The notes: generated from the sequence alone by a model not told the origin. A stretch of DNA of 64,000 bases from Arthrobacter sp. KBS0703 (GCF_002008315.2 NZ_MVDG02000001.1:3286001-3350000), one strand, 5' to 3'. Positions 18,176 through 28,741 are shown, counted from the first letter of the stretch. A program made the numbers and translations.

Positions 18176-19338
18176 CCGAACAATCCCCGTCCAGGCTCCC
18201 GGTACCACGGGTCTCAGCCTCCGTGGCGCCCAGCACCAACAGCCACCTGGAGATCGATTCGGTCACCAAGGATTTCGGTTCCCAGGCCGTCCTCAAGGGC
18301 GTCAACCTGTCCGTGGCCAAGGGCGGGACCACCGCCATCGTGGGTCCCTCCGGTTCCGGCAAGACCACGCTGCTCCGGCTGATCGCCGGCTTCGAACACC
18401 CCGGCACCGGCACCATCCTGCTCAACGGCAGCCCGGTGGCGGGCAACGGCGTGTGGAAGCCGGCGCACAAGCGCCACGTCGGATACGTGGCCCAGGACGG
18501 CGCCCTGTTCCCGCACCTGACCGTGGGCCAGAACATCGCCTTCGGGCTCAGCGCCGCAAAGCTCGACGGCGGCCGGCGCGCGGTCGCTGCCCGCGTCAAT
18601 GACCTGCTGGAAATGGTCTCCTGGACACCGCCATGGCCAAGCGGCTGTCTCTTATACACATCTAGATGTGTATAAGAGACAGGGGGCGCACTGGCCCGGG
18701 CGCTGGCCCGCGAGCCCGAGCTCATGCTCCTGGACGAGCCGTTTTCCGCCCTGGACGCGGGCCTGAGGGTCGCAACCCGCCGGGCCGTGGCCAAGGTCCT
18801 CAACGAGGCCGGCGTCACCACCATCCTGGTGACCCACGACCAGGCCGAAGCCCTGTCCTTCGCCGACCAGGTCGCGGTCATGCGCGGCGGCAAGCTGGCG
18901 CAGATCGGCAACCCGTTCGTCGTCTACACCCGCCCGGCGGACCGTGCCACTGCCGAATTCCTGGGCGACGCCGTGATCCTCGACGCCTGGATGGAAGGCT
19001 CCCTGGCCACATGCTCACTGGGCGGCATCCCGGTCCGGCGCCCGCCGGCACAGGGCCGCGTCCAGCTGATGCTCCGCCCCGAGCAGATCCGCATTTCCGA
19101 GGACGGGCCCATCCGCGGGGTGGTGGTGGACACCGACTACTTCGGCCCCGAGACCACCGTGCGGCTGAAGCTGGCCGTGCCGCCGCAGCTCGCCGGAGCC
19201 ATGAAGGACCACCGCTACCCCGGCGGCGGCGAAGTGATCACCATCCGGCACTGGAACGCGTCCATCGCCCAGCCCGGCACCGAACTGTGCCTGCGCGTGG
19301 TGGGCGAAGCCGTGGCCTTCCCGATCGACGCCGACTGA
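18172..19338 (+). CDS. fbpC: ferric-iron ABC transporter ATPase (FbpC-like), broken by an adapter join
   Basis: The nucleotide-binding subunit of the iron importer. Intact parts: Walker A VGPSGSGKTTLLRLIAG, Q-loop YVAQDGALFPHLTVGQNIAFGL, then Walker B LMLLDEPFSALDAGL, H-loop LVTHDQAEAL and a C-terminal TOBE-like regulatory domain (LMLRPEQIRI...). One C is missing near 18620-18621: after DLLEMVS the sense LDTAMAKR continues in another frame, and at 18645 the 38-bp adapter follows. The downstream part resumes at ALARALAREPEL, so the ABC signature LSGGQ with its flanks is absent from the assembly. The real gene is presumably complete. Confidence 0.88.
18645..18682. other. Tn5 mosaic-end adapter junction (assembly artefact) 3
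   Basis: A perfect 38-bp mosaic-end palindrome inside the iron-importer ATPase. The ABC signature motif that should lie here is missing, and a one-base deletion lies 24 bp upstream. Confidence 0.97.
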
Positions 19339-19405
19339 GCCCTGCGCCGCTGATTGGGCACGCCGCTGGGCCCTGCGCCGCTGATTGAGCCTGTCGAAAT
19401 CCCGG
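19339..19405. repeat. 18-bp direct repeat joined to a REP-like half-element
   Basis: GCCCTGCGCCGCTGATTG occurs at 19339-19356 and again at 19370-19387. The second copy runs into GAGCCTGTCGAAATCCCGG (19387-19405), which matches 7905-7923 with one mismatch. It fills the gap between the iron importer and the debranching-type gene and is not coding. It looks like a decayed copy of the intergenic palindrome family. Confidence 0.6.
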
Positions 19406-19434
19406 CCTCCAAGCGTCACGCGTAGGCTGGGCGC

Positions 19435-21340
19435 ATGAGTGTTCAGCCGGGTCTTCACCGTCAGTACTGTTCAGTTGCCGCTCCTACCCAGCTGTGGCTG
19501 GACGCCGACGGCCGGCTCTCCGGAGGCCCCACGTTCACGGGGCTCCTGCACGGCGACACCCGGATGCTCTGCCGGGCGGCCGTCACCGTCAACGGCATGG
19601 AGCCGGAGCAGGTGTCGGTGGACCCGGCCCCGGGCGGCGTCCTGCGGGTTCGGGGACTCATCAGGGGGATCGCCGGGCACACGGCGGATCCCGCCGTCGA
19701 ACTCCTGCAGACCTGGACCGTCACTCCCGGTGTGGTCCGGCACGCGCTGCGGATCAGTACGTCCCTCGAGGAGATCGACGTCGAACTCGGCTTCGAGCTC
19801 GACGCAGACTTCACCGACATGGCCGGCATCCGGCCTGTCTCTTATACACATCTAGATGTGTATAAGAGACACCCGTGGCGGATGACGCCGTGCTGCGCTG
19901 GCACGACGACGGCCGGAACCTCACCGTCTCGGCCCCCGGCAGCACGGGGCCGGGCCGGCAGCTGCTGTGGCGCGGCACCGCGGGCCGCGGACGGCCCTAC
20001 GAGGCCGAATGGCAAGCCGTGCTGGATGACCACGGCGGCGCCGTGGTGGCCGCCGCGCCTTCCTCGCTCACGTTTCCGGCCCACGCTGTGCCTTCCGGTC
20101 CGCTGCAGTCGCTCCTCGAAAATTCGCTGGACGAGCTGGACGGCCTGCGCCTTGCCACCCGCCAGCTGCCCGACGCCCCTTCATCGCCGCCGGCGCACCG
20201 TGGTACTTCACGCTGTTCGGCCGGGACTCGCTGTGGGCCGCCCGCATGCTGCTGCCGCTCGACGCCGCGCTGGCGGCGGGCACGCCCGCGCCCTGGCGGA
20301 ATTCCAGGGCACCACGTCGGATCCGGAGGCAGCGGAGGAACCCGGCAAGATCCTGCACGAGCTGCGCTCCAAGGAACTCGTACTGGAGAGCGAGGGGCTC
20401 CGCCTCCCTCCCTGTCTCTTATACACATCTAGATGTGTATAAGAGACAGCTTCTGTGGCTGTGCCTTCTGTCCGAGCTGTGGCACACGGGCAAGGCCGAC
20501 GACGCCGTCCGAGCCCTGCTGCCGAACGCCCGCCAGGCCGCGGCGTGGCTGCTCTCGGCCGCCAACCCCGGCGGAGCGGCGGGAAGCTCCGGTTTCCTGA
20601 CGTACCAGGACCCCACCGGCCATGGCCTGAGCAACCAGGGCTGGAAGGACTCGGCGGATGCCATGCAGTTCCGCGACGGACGGCTGGCCGACGGACCCAT
20701 CGCCCTCGCGGAAGTGCAGGCCTACGCCTACCAGGCCGCCCTGGCCACGGCGGAGCTCTTGGACGCCACCGACGCGGACGCAGGGGGCTCCACCGCCGGT
20801 GACCTGCGGGACTTCGCCGCCGCCCTGCAGCAGCGGTTCCGCGAGCGCTTCTGGGTGGAAGACGCCGCCGGCAGTTTTCCGGCCATGGCGCTGGACGGCG
20901 GCGGCGTGCCGCTGGACATCCCGGGATCCAACATGGGCCACCTCCTCGGCACGGGCATCCTGTCCCCGGAGGAGGCGCGCCTCGTGGCGGCGCGGCTGCT
21001 CAGCCCGGAGTTGTTCACCGGTTACGGCATCCACACACTGTCCAACCGGGCGGCCGGCTTCTGGCCCTACAGCTACCACTGCGGCTCGGTGTGGAGCCAC
21101 GACACCGCCATCGCCATCCGCGGGCTCCTCGCCGACGGTTTCACGGCAGAGGCCCGCACGCTCGCGGACGGGCTGCTGACGGCCTCGGAGTCCTTCGGGC
21201 ACCGCCTGCCGGAGCTGTTCGCCGGCGCACCCGCGTCCCAATCCGGCCACGCGGTGCCCTACCCGGCATCGTGCCATCCGCAGGCGTGGTCCTCGGCCTC
21301 GGCCGTGGTGGTGGCCCAGGCCCTCGGCGCGCTGGCCTGA
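19435..21340 (+). CDS. amylo-alpha-1,6-glucosidase-type (glycogen debranching) enzyme, broken by two adapter joins
   Basis: One gene scattered over three frames. N-terminal GDE_N-type domain: QLWLDADGRLSGGPTFTGLLHGDTRML, in frame from ATG 19435 to the adapter at 19835. It resumes as VADDAVLRWHDDGRNLTVSAPG in the next frame; then a missing base near 20177 moves it to FIAAGAPWYFTLFGRDSLWAARM and another near 20285 to RALAEFQGTTSDPEA, up to the second adapter at 20412. The catalytic (alpha/alpha)6 part resumes at LLWLCLLSELWHTGK and runs to 21340 with YLTYQDPTGHGLSNQGWKDS-like and GYGIHTLSN segments. A conserved loop before LWLCLL is missing. Expected role: hydrolysis of alpha-glucosidic (debranching) bonds in glycogen or trehalose-related glucans. 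Confidence 0.82.
19835..19871. other. Tn5 mosaic-end adapter junction (assembly artefact) 4
   Basis: Mosaic-end palindrome lacking its last base (37 of 38 bp; ...AGAGACA then CCCGTGG). It lies inside the debranching-type gene, 540 bp before the next copy. Confidence 0.96.
20412..20449. other. Tn5 mosaic-end adapter junction (assembly artefact) 5
   Basis: A full 38-bp palindrome, the second in the same gene. The 540-bp piece between copies 4 and 5 carries at least two single-base deletions, as expected for a low-coverage contig. Confidence 0.97.
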
Positions 21341-21359
21341 CGGAACCGCCGCACCCGCG

Positions 21360-23067
21360 CTACCTGGCGGTGGCCAGCGGCGTGTACTTGAAGGACTTCA
21401 GGGTGACGTTGCCACCGGTGGTGGCAATCTTGAGCGTGTGCTGTCCCTCCCGGGGGAACACCAAGGAGGTCAGGGTCTGCTCGCCGCCGTTGACGAACAC
21501 CTCAACCGAGGAATAGTCCACGAACACGGTCAGCTCCACGCTCCCCCGGCCGGCGGCGGTTGAGCCGCGGGGCGGACTGTGGGCGGTTCTCCGGTCCATG
21601 AAGACCGGGCCCAGCGCCTCCGCACCGGGCACCACCGCGGCCCTGGACAGCGACGCCGTGCCCTCCGCGAAGTTGTACCCGATCGTGGCGAAGTCCGCCG
21701 AGCCGCTGCCCAGCTTCAGGAGTGCCTCCGTGCCGTCGTCGGCCTGCGTCCTTTCGAGGGTGACGTCCAGCCGGTAGGCACCGCTGCCGGGGACGGGAAG
21801 GTCCCCTGCGCCGCCGGGAGTGACGGGCCTGCTGCCCGCTGTCGTGGCGGCGCCTTCCAGGGTTGCCATGGCGCCGGTAGGCGCGGACACGAGGGAGGGT
21901 CTGCCCTGGACGGTCTTGAGGCGGATGTCCCGCACGATCGAGTCGGCGCCGCCCTGCCAGTCGGTGGTCGGCAGCTGGCGGGCGTACGTCCAGTTGTTCA
22001 TCCAGCCGATGGCGTGCCGGGAGGCCGTCCGTTGGTTGTCCGGAAGGCGGGGATCATCCCAGGTGACGGCAGCGTAGAAGTCGGATCCGGCGTCGAGCCA
22101 CTGATGCTTCCCGTCAGCCGGCGTGAACGTGGTCCCGTCCCAGGTTCCGGTCCAGTACGCCACGCCCGTGGTCCGCCCCTCGCCGGATCCGTTGGCGCTC
22201 GCGGCCAGGACCCAGGTGCGCTTGGCGGGGTCGCCGTCGACGTCCAGCTGGAAAAGATCCGGGCATTCGAGGATGCCCAGGCCCTTGCGCTCAAAGCCGG
22301 AGGCGTAGCGCCAGTCCTTCAGGTCGCGCGAGGTGTACAGGCCGATTTTCCCGCCTTCGGCCAGGGCCATGACCCACTGGCCCCTGGCCTCGTCGCGGAT
22401 GATTTTCGGGTCGCGCCAGTGTTCCTTGCCCGGGTTGTCCATCACGGGATTCCGGTCATACGGCTTGAACGTGTAGCCCTTGTCCGTGGAGTAATACAGG
22501 GACTGGCGCTGAATGCCCTTGTCCTGCTGCGTCATCACCGCCACCACTGCGCCTTTGCCGAACCCTGCCGTGTTGTCCTGGTCCACCACGGCGCTGCCTG
22601 TTTCGATGTCGCCCAGGCCGTTCTTGAACTTCTCGATGGCCACGCCCTCGTCCTTCCAGTGCACCAGATCGGTGCTGGTGACGTGGTACCACTCGGTGCC
22701 GTTACCCTCCGGGTGGTCGGCGTTGTAAAGGTAGTAGTAGTGCCACACCCCGTCCAGCATGAACGGCCGCTGTGGATCGTTCATCCATTCCTTCGCGGGG
22801 GTCAGGTGGTAGCCGGGGCGGAACTGGGAGGCCCCCTCCGGCCTGGCGAACGACTGCTGGGCGGGCGCCGGCGGCGGCCCGGACGGCGGGGCCCCCGCCC
22901 CGCCCTATACACATCTAGATGTGTATAAGAGACAGGCCCTGCCCCTGCCCTGGCCCGGAGCCGGCCAGGCCGACCGCAACCGTGACAGCCAGCACCAGCG
23001 TGAGTGCCGCCGCCACCGCAATCCCGGTGGCACGCGGGCTGAGCCTGCGTAGGGAAAACCTCTGCAT
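21360..23067 (-). CDS. secreted GH32 fructan hydrolase (levanase/inulinase type), interrupted by an adapter join
   Basis: N-terminal signal sequence MQRFSLRRLSPRATG followed by a long hydrophobic segment AAALTLVLAVTVAVGLAG, then a Gly/Pro-rich linker, then the five-bladed propeller: AKEWMNDPQRPF holds the catalytic Asp nucleophile, EHWRDPKIIRDE the transition-state RDP, and GILECPDLFQL the acid/base Glu. A C-terminal beta-sandwich (SVELTVFVDYSSVEVFVNGG) ends the protein. It hydrolyses beta-fructosides such as levan or inulin outside the cell. The adapter remnant (22906-22935, 30 bp) falls in the linker and adds a stop; removing exactly 30 bp restores the frame. Start at ATG 23067 is chosen for signal-peptide shape; 23094 is possible. 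Confidence 0.87.
22906..22935. other. truncated Tn5 mosaic-end adapter junction (assembly artefact) 6
   Basis: Only 11 bases of the left mosaic end remain (TATACACATCT) before the complete 19-bp right one. It is located in the Gly/Pro linker of the GH32 gene. The partial arm shows that the join was made at variable points within the adapter. Confidence 0.95.
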
Positions 23068-23133
23068 GTCCGCCGATCGTGTTGGGAGTGGCATCAATTT
23101 TACCGCGCCGCAGCAGTCTCTTCCGGTTCGCTG

Positions 23134-23742
23134 TCAGGCCCCCGCCCGGTCCGCAGGGCGTTTCTTCTGCGGATACGGCGTCTCGCCCCGCGCCAGCATC
23201 TCCACGAAGCCCGCAATTTTGCGTTCCCGGGTGGATGCCTGCTTCACCGAGTTGGTGCGGTAGATCAGGGCGTAGCGGTTGACGGACGTCAGGACGTCGA
23301 ACATGGCCTGGGCCTCCGGGACGGCCGCAATCGCGGCGGCAAGATCGGCCGGGACTTCCGCCGTCGCCTGCCCCGAATACGCGGCTTCCCAGCGGCCGTC
23401 CGCCTTGGCGGCTTCGACGGCGGTCCGGCCCGCCGCGGTCATCCTGCCCGCGGCTTCGAGTTTCTCGATGCGGTCCACGTTCCGTGCGGACCAGACGCTC
23501 TTTGGCCCGCGGCGCGTCATCCGCTGGAACGAGCTGTCGTCGTCGCGCCGCCTGCCCTGACCGTCGATCCAGCCGAAGCAGAGTGCTTCATTGAGGGCAG
23601 CTTCGTAGTCCAGTTCCGTGGTGCTGCCGCCCTTCTTGTGCAGCACCAGCCACACGCCCGGACTGGTGTCATGGTGCTGTTCGAGCCACGTGCGCCATTC
23701 AGCAGCATCCTTGACCAGGAGTTCGTCGAGTTCAACAGCCAT
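23134..23742 (-). CDS. YdeI/OmpD-associated family protein
   Basis: A 202-residue cytosolic protein. AAEWRTWLEQHHDTSPGVWLVLHKK, YEAALNEALCFGWIDGQ, FQRMTRRGPKSVWSARN and the C-terminal RERKIAGFVEMLARGETPYPQ are the standard blocks of the YdeI/OmpD-associated (DUF1801-like/bacteriocin-protection) family. No catalytic activity is known for the family. Stands alone, convergent-free, with its start at ATG 23742 facing the VOC gene. Confidence 0.85.
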   Translation of the reverse strand: MAVELDELLVKDAAEWRTWLEQHHDTSPGVWLVLHKKGGSTTELDYEAALNEALCFGWIDGQGRRRDDDSSFQRMTRRGPKSVWSARNVDRIEKLEAAGRMTAAGRTAVEAAKADGRWEAAYSGQATAEVPADLAAAIAAVPEAQAMFDVLTSVNRYALIYRTNSVKQASTRERKIAGFVEMLARGETPYPQKKRPADRAGA

Positions 23743-23825
23743 GCGCCTATTCTGCCCCCGGTGCCGGACGAATCAAGTCGTGGCATCATGGCCATGACGG
23801 CGCTTTCCGAATCCGAGGAGACCCC

Positions 23826-24566
23826 ATGCTGCGTGCCCGCCCCGTTCATTTCACCTCCCGGATGGAACCGTGGGAGCGGCTCCTCACGGACCTGGGCATG
23901 GTCAAGACCTTGGACGACGACTCCTGGAAAGAGTTCGACGCCTGGTCAGGCCGGCTGGCGCTCCAGCACACCCCGGCCGGCACCGCGGAGGACGGCATCA
24001 CCTCCTTCGGGGTGGAAGTGGGCGACCCCGAGGAGTTCGCCCGGCGCACCAACCTGGCGGGCGCGGAAACGGGGACCACGCCTGCCGAGCTCGTACCGCC
24101 GGACATCGGCGATTCCTGCCGGATCACCGGGGTGGACGGCTTCAGCTTCCTGGCGGACAAGGCCGCCCACAACGTCCAGTGTGCCGGCGCCGACCCGGCG
24201 CTGAAGGTGGTGGCGGTCTGGTTCACCGAGGATGCCGCGGCGGCGGCCGGTACGCTGCGGAGCATCGGCGCCCGGTTCCGCCCCGTGCCCGACGACGACG
24301 AAACGGCCGACTTCACCGCCAAGAACGGCGGGGTGCTGATGGTGCGTCCGGGTTCCGGACCGGCGCGGTCCGGCTTCGGTTTTGAGTACGACGGCGATCT
24401 GGACGCCTTGCGTGAGCGGCTCACCGCCGCAGGGCACCAGGTCACGATGACGGAGGAGGCGTTCGGACGCACCCTTCACGTGGACAATCCGGATGCGGCC
24501 GGAAATGCCGCCCCCGGTTCCCACGTGCCGCCCACGCTGTGGGTGTCAGCCAGGCGTCCGGTGTAG
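23826..24566 (+). CDS. VOC (glyoxalase/bleomycin-resistance fold) family protein
   Basis: A 246-residue protein with paired beta-alpha-beta-beta-beta modules: VHFTSRMEPWERLLTDLGM, SGRLALQHTPAG and ITSFGVEVGDPEEF in the first half; ALKVVAVWFTEDAAAAAG, GGVLMVRPGSG and FEYDGDLDALRERLTAAGH in the second. That is the vicinal-oxygen-chelate fold. The usual metal-binding His/Glu set is not clearly complete, so it may be a binding protein and not an enzyme. The start is supported by GAGGAGACCCC before ATG 23826. Confidence 0.75.
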   Translation: MLRARPVHFTSRMEPWERLLTDLGMVKTLDDDSWKEFDAWSGRLALQHTPAGTAEDGITSFGVEVGDPEEFARRTNLAGAETGTTPAELVPPDIGDSCRITGVDGFSFLADKAAHNVQCAGADPALKVVAVWFTEDAAAAAGTLRSIGARFRPVPDDDETADFTAKNGGVLMVRPGSGPARSGFGFEYDGDLDALRERLTAAGHQVTMTEEAFGRTLHVDNPDAAGNAAPGSHVPPTLWVSARRPV

Positions 24567-24577
24567 CTCCGCGGTTC

Positions 24578-24632
24578 GAGGCGTGAGATCTCGGCACTTA
24601 GCTTGTGCCTAAGCGCCGGGATCTCACGCCTC
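24578..24632. repeat. intergenic palindrome with 13-bp arms
   Basis: GAGGCGTGAGATC (24578-24590) pairs with GATCTCACGCCTC (24620-24632); an inner hairpin GGCAC/GTGCC lies in the loop. A third arm-like copy, GAGATCTCACGC, follows at about 24715-24726. It fills the gap between the VOC and NUDIX genes and looks like a REP-type element rather than a terminator because no T run follows. Confidence 0.6.
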
Positions 24633-24766
24633 GGTGACGGGCGTGCTGGTGGTGGACATGTCCGGGGACCACCTGCATGCCCCGGTCGGCGCTGTAAGCC
24701 ATCCGCTAAGAGCTGAGATCTCACGCATCGGCGGCCGGACGTGTGGGGATGGGGTAGAACTTAACC

Positions 24767-25306
24767 ATGAACGTGCGCACCCCCGACCCCAATCCCGGCT
24801 GGCTGTCCGACGAAGACCTGTTCGAGGCCCGCGGAAGGCTTCCCATGGTCTATGTGGAAGCCGTGCCGGTCCGGCTCGATCCGCTCGGGTTTGTGAATGA
24901 GGTGGGCACGCTCCTCCAGGCGGACGAGGACGGCACCATGGTCCGGTCCCTGGTCTCCGGCCGCGTGCTCTACCGCGAGACCATCCGCGCGGCCCTGCTG
25001 CGCCACATGGAGAAGGACCTCGGCCCGCTGGCCTTCCCGCAGCTGCCCGTGAGCCCCGTGCCGTTCACCGTTGCCGAATACTTTCCCGCGCCGTCGCACA
25101 CCGGTTTCACCGACGACCGCCAGCACGCGGTTTCGCTGGCCTACATCATCCCTGTGACCGGCGAATGCGAGCCGCGCCAGGACGCCCTGGAGCTGACTTG
25201 GATGACCCCGCAGGAAGTGCTCAGCGAGGGTGTCCAGCTGGAATTCAGCGGCGGCCGCGGGGCGCTGGTCCGGCAGGCCCTGGCTTACGCCGGCGTAGGC
25301 AGCTGA
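24767..25306 (+). CDS. NUDIX-fold protein with a degenerate Nudix box (DUF4916-like)
   Basis: A 179-residue protein whose core VRSLVSGRVLYRETIRAALL followed by RHMEKDLG aligns with the Nudix box GX5EX7REUXEEXGU. The first Gly and Glu are there, but the metal-binding RE-U-EE part reads RHMEKD, so at least one catalytic Glu is replaced. The rest (MVYVEAVPVRLDPLG, AYIIPVTGE, LELTWMTPQEVL) is a normal Nudix alpha/beta fold. I recall this pattern in the DUF4916 family. It may have lost hydrolase activity or use another metal site. Confidence 0.7.
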   Translation: MNVRTPDPNPGWLSDEDLFEARGRLPMVYVEAVPVRLDPLGFVNEVGTLLQADEDGTMVRSLVSGRVLYRETIRAALLRHMEKDLGPLAFPQLPVSPVPFTVAEYFPAPSHTGFTDDRQHAVSLAYIIPVTGECEPRQDALELTWMTPQEVLSEGVQLEFSGGRGALVRQALAYAGVGS

Positions 25307-25391
25307 CGCCCGGGCGTCCGCGCCTCCCCGACTTCGCACTCGCTCCTTTGTAGACTGTTGGGCGGACCGCAAGAGAACTTAAGGACTCCCG

Positions 25392-26465
25392 ATGACCCAC
25401 CCACCAGCTGCCCAGAACTTCCGCGAACAGCAGGCTGGATCTCTGCAGGCGGGCGACCACCTTCTCCTGCCGGACGGCGAACGGTCCGCGGAAATTTATT
25501 CCGTGGAAATCGAAAACGACGATTTTGGCACTCCTGCGATCGTTCTCGCAACCCTCACCGGCGGCGGCATGCTGCGCGTCGCCGCCGGATCCTCGGTGCG
25601 GATTTTCGGGCCGCAGTCCGACTCTGATAAACCCGCTCCGGGCGGCTCCGCGGACGCCGTCGCCCGTGGGAACGTCGCCTGTACCAAGGCTACGGGGGAG
25701 GACAGCTCCCCCGATGAGTCCGACGCCGCCATTCCGCTTCAGTCGGTGGGGAACCCCGGTGGCGGGGCGGCCGTGCCGGCGGCGCCTGCCGCCGTCGTCG
25801 TACCTCCCATGCCTGCCACGACGCCCGCGGTGATCGGGCCCAGCGCCGAAGACCTGGCACTGATCCCGGAGCCCGCCGGGACCCCTGAATCCGTGGTGGA
25901 GGGCGTCGCCGAGGCGCATCCGGATTCCGTGGGCGTGCTGCTTCTCGCCGACAAGCTGGTGAAGGGCATCAACACGAAGTCCGGCAGCTGCCTCAAGGAT
26001 CTCAGCGACCTCGCGCACGAACTGTTCATCATTCTCAAGGATCCCGACGCCGCGCTGTCCGTGGCCGACCTGCTCAACGTGCTGCCTTTCGATGGCAACC
26101 CGGGCCGCTGGGCGTCCGTGGAGGCATCCCTCGCCCTGTCCACCTACATCTGCCGGCAGACGGGGCAGAAGGACCGGGCGGCGGTCTACGAGAAGCTGCT
26201 CCGGTCCCCGGAAAACCAGGAAACGGATCCGTTCAAGGCCCGGATGCAGGCCCGGGTGCGCCAGCGGTCGCTGAATGAACCCAACCTGTACGACAAAGAG
26301 ATTTTCCGGTCCATGGACAATTCCAACCATGAGGCCGAGCGCGAATGGCGCCTGCTGCGCCTCGAGTCGCTGCTGTTCCTGCGTGCGCACGGCGGGTCGC
26401 AGACCATCAGCGCCGGGGAACTGGAACGGCGGATCGCCAATGAACTGGAATCCGTCCGGGGATAG
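25392..26465 (+). CDS. conserved hypothetical protein with helical C-terminal domain (DUF6707-like)
   Basis: A 357-residue cytosolic protein in three parts: an N-terminal beta domain (LQAGDHLLLPDGERSAEIYSVEIE), a long Ala/Pro/Gly-rich linker from about residue 75 to 155, and an all-helical C-terminus (VLLLADKLVKGINTKSG, LSDLAHELFIILKDPDAALSVADLL, NPGRWASVEASLALSTYICRQ, AEREWRLLRLESLLFLRAH). I associate the helical part with the DUF6707 family of Micrococcaceae, from recall. The helical hairpins could be TPR-like. No enzymatic motif is visible. Confidence 0.6.
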   Translation: MTHPPAAQNFREQQAGSLQAGDHLLLPDGERSAEIYSVEIENDDFGTPAIVLATLTGGGMLRVAAGSSVRIFGPQSDSDKPAPGGSADAVARGNVACTKATGEDSSPDESDAAIPLQSVGNPGGGAAVPAAPAAVVVPPMPATTPAVIGPSAEDLALIPEPAGTPESVVEGVAEAHPDSVGVLLLADKLVKGINTKSGSCLKDLSDLAHELFIILKDPDAALSVADLLNVLPFDGNPGRWASVEASLALSTYICRQTGQKDRAAVYEKLLRSPENQETDPFKARMQARVRQRSLNEPNLYDKEIFRSMDNSNHEAEREWRLLRLESLLFLRAHGGSQTISAGELERRIANELESVRG

Positions 26466-26545
26466 CTCATCGACCGTCCGGCGCGGGCCCAGGTGATTCC
26501 GTTTCTGCTCTAGCCCGGGCTGTGCCGAAGTTGTAGATTCAGGCC

Positions 26546-27271
26546 ATGACGAACAATCTGAGCGTTGTGATCAACTCGGACGCGCCGCAGGTTTGGACAA
26601 TGTTGCGTGAACCCTCCAAGGTCGCCCAGTGGCATGGTTGGGAGGCAGACGACCTCACGGCGGAAATCAATGAGATCTACTTCAGCAGCGCCGTGGTCGA
26701 AAGCGCGGACCACACCACGCTGACCGTCAACGGCGGTGACATCTTCACGCTGAAGCCAGTCCCCACCGGCACCGAGGTCAACGTCACCCGCGCCGCGATG
26801 GACCACAACTCCGAATGGGCTGCCTGGGACGAGGACATCACCCAGGGCTGGCTCACGTTCCTCCACCAGTTGCGGTTCGCCCTGGAACGGCATCCGCACG
26901 GCAAGCGCCGGACCTGCTTCTTTTCGGTTCCCGGAAGCGGGGGGTCGGCGATCGAAAAACTTGGCCTGAAAGACGTCCCCGCCGCGGGCGAGAATTATTC
27001 GCTCACCCTGGCCACCGGCGAGGAGATCTCGGGCAAGGTCTGGTACAAAACGAACCACCAGGTGGGGCTCACCGTGCACAGCTACGCTGAGCACGGCGAA
27101 GGCCTGCTGATCGTGGCGGACCAGCCTGTCATCCCGGATGTCAGGCCCGACGGCGGTTCGATGGTGATCCTGTCGACGTACGATCTGGGGGCCCACAGCT
27201 TGGAGACCATCCGCACCCTGTGGGACGACTGGCGCTCTGAGAACTACCCCACATCGGAACCCATCCACTGA
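26546..27271 (+). CDS. SRPBCC (START-like/AHSA1) domain protein
   Basis: A 241-residue protein with the START-like ligand-binding fold: the N-terminal strand and helix LSVVINSDAPQVWTMLREPSKVAQWHGWE, then TTLTVNGGDIFTLKPVPTGTEVNVTRAAM and the long helix EDITQGWLTFLHQLRFALERHPHGKRR. A second segment follows from residue 130 with its own beta strands. SRPBCC proteins bind hydrophobic ligands or act as co-chaperones; which applies here is not readable. Directly precedes tgt by 34 bp. Confidence 0.75.
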   Translation: MTNNLSVVINSDAPQVWTMLREPSKVAQWHGWEADDLTAEINEIYFSSAVVESADHTTLTVNGGDIFTLKPVPTGTEVNVTRAAMDHNSEWAAWDEDITQGWLTFLHQLRFALERHPHGKRRTCFFSVPGSGGSAIEKLGLKDVPAAGENYSLTLATGEEISGKVWYKTNHQVGLTVHSYAEHGEGLLIVADQPVIPDVRPDGGSMVILSTYDLGAHSLETIRTLWDDWRSENYPTSEPIH

Positions 27272-27301
27272 GGCTTCACGCGGGTTAGCTGGCACACTTG
27301 A

Positions 27302-28591
<1,290 letters not shown>

Positions 28592-28614
28592 CGGGGGCCC
28601 GGTCCGTCCCCGCC

Positions 28615-28679
28615 GTTACGACGGTTCCCTGCGCACCAGACGTACGGCCGCGTCGAGCGCAGCGGGGAACCGTCTAGCC
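28615..28679. repeat. GACGGTTCCC...GGGAACCGTC palindrome, copy 1
   Basis: GACGGTTCCC (28620-28629) and GGGAACCGTC (28665-28674) are 10-bp perfect arms around a GTCGAGCG-containing loop, immediately behind tgt. It belongs to the same family as the elements at 29701 and 30680, but is the most diverged copy. Confidence 0.65.
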
Positions 28680-28741
28680 GGATTTCCACATAGCCAACTT
28701 GGGGTCTGGAACCCGTTCCGTTCAAGGCCAACGCTGGAACC

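Noticed and set aside
18172-18682. A novel signature-less ABC ATPase
   Set aside because: The signature region is exactly where the adapter join and a one-base deletion lie.
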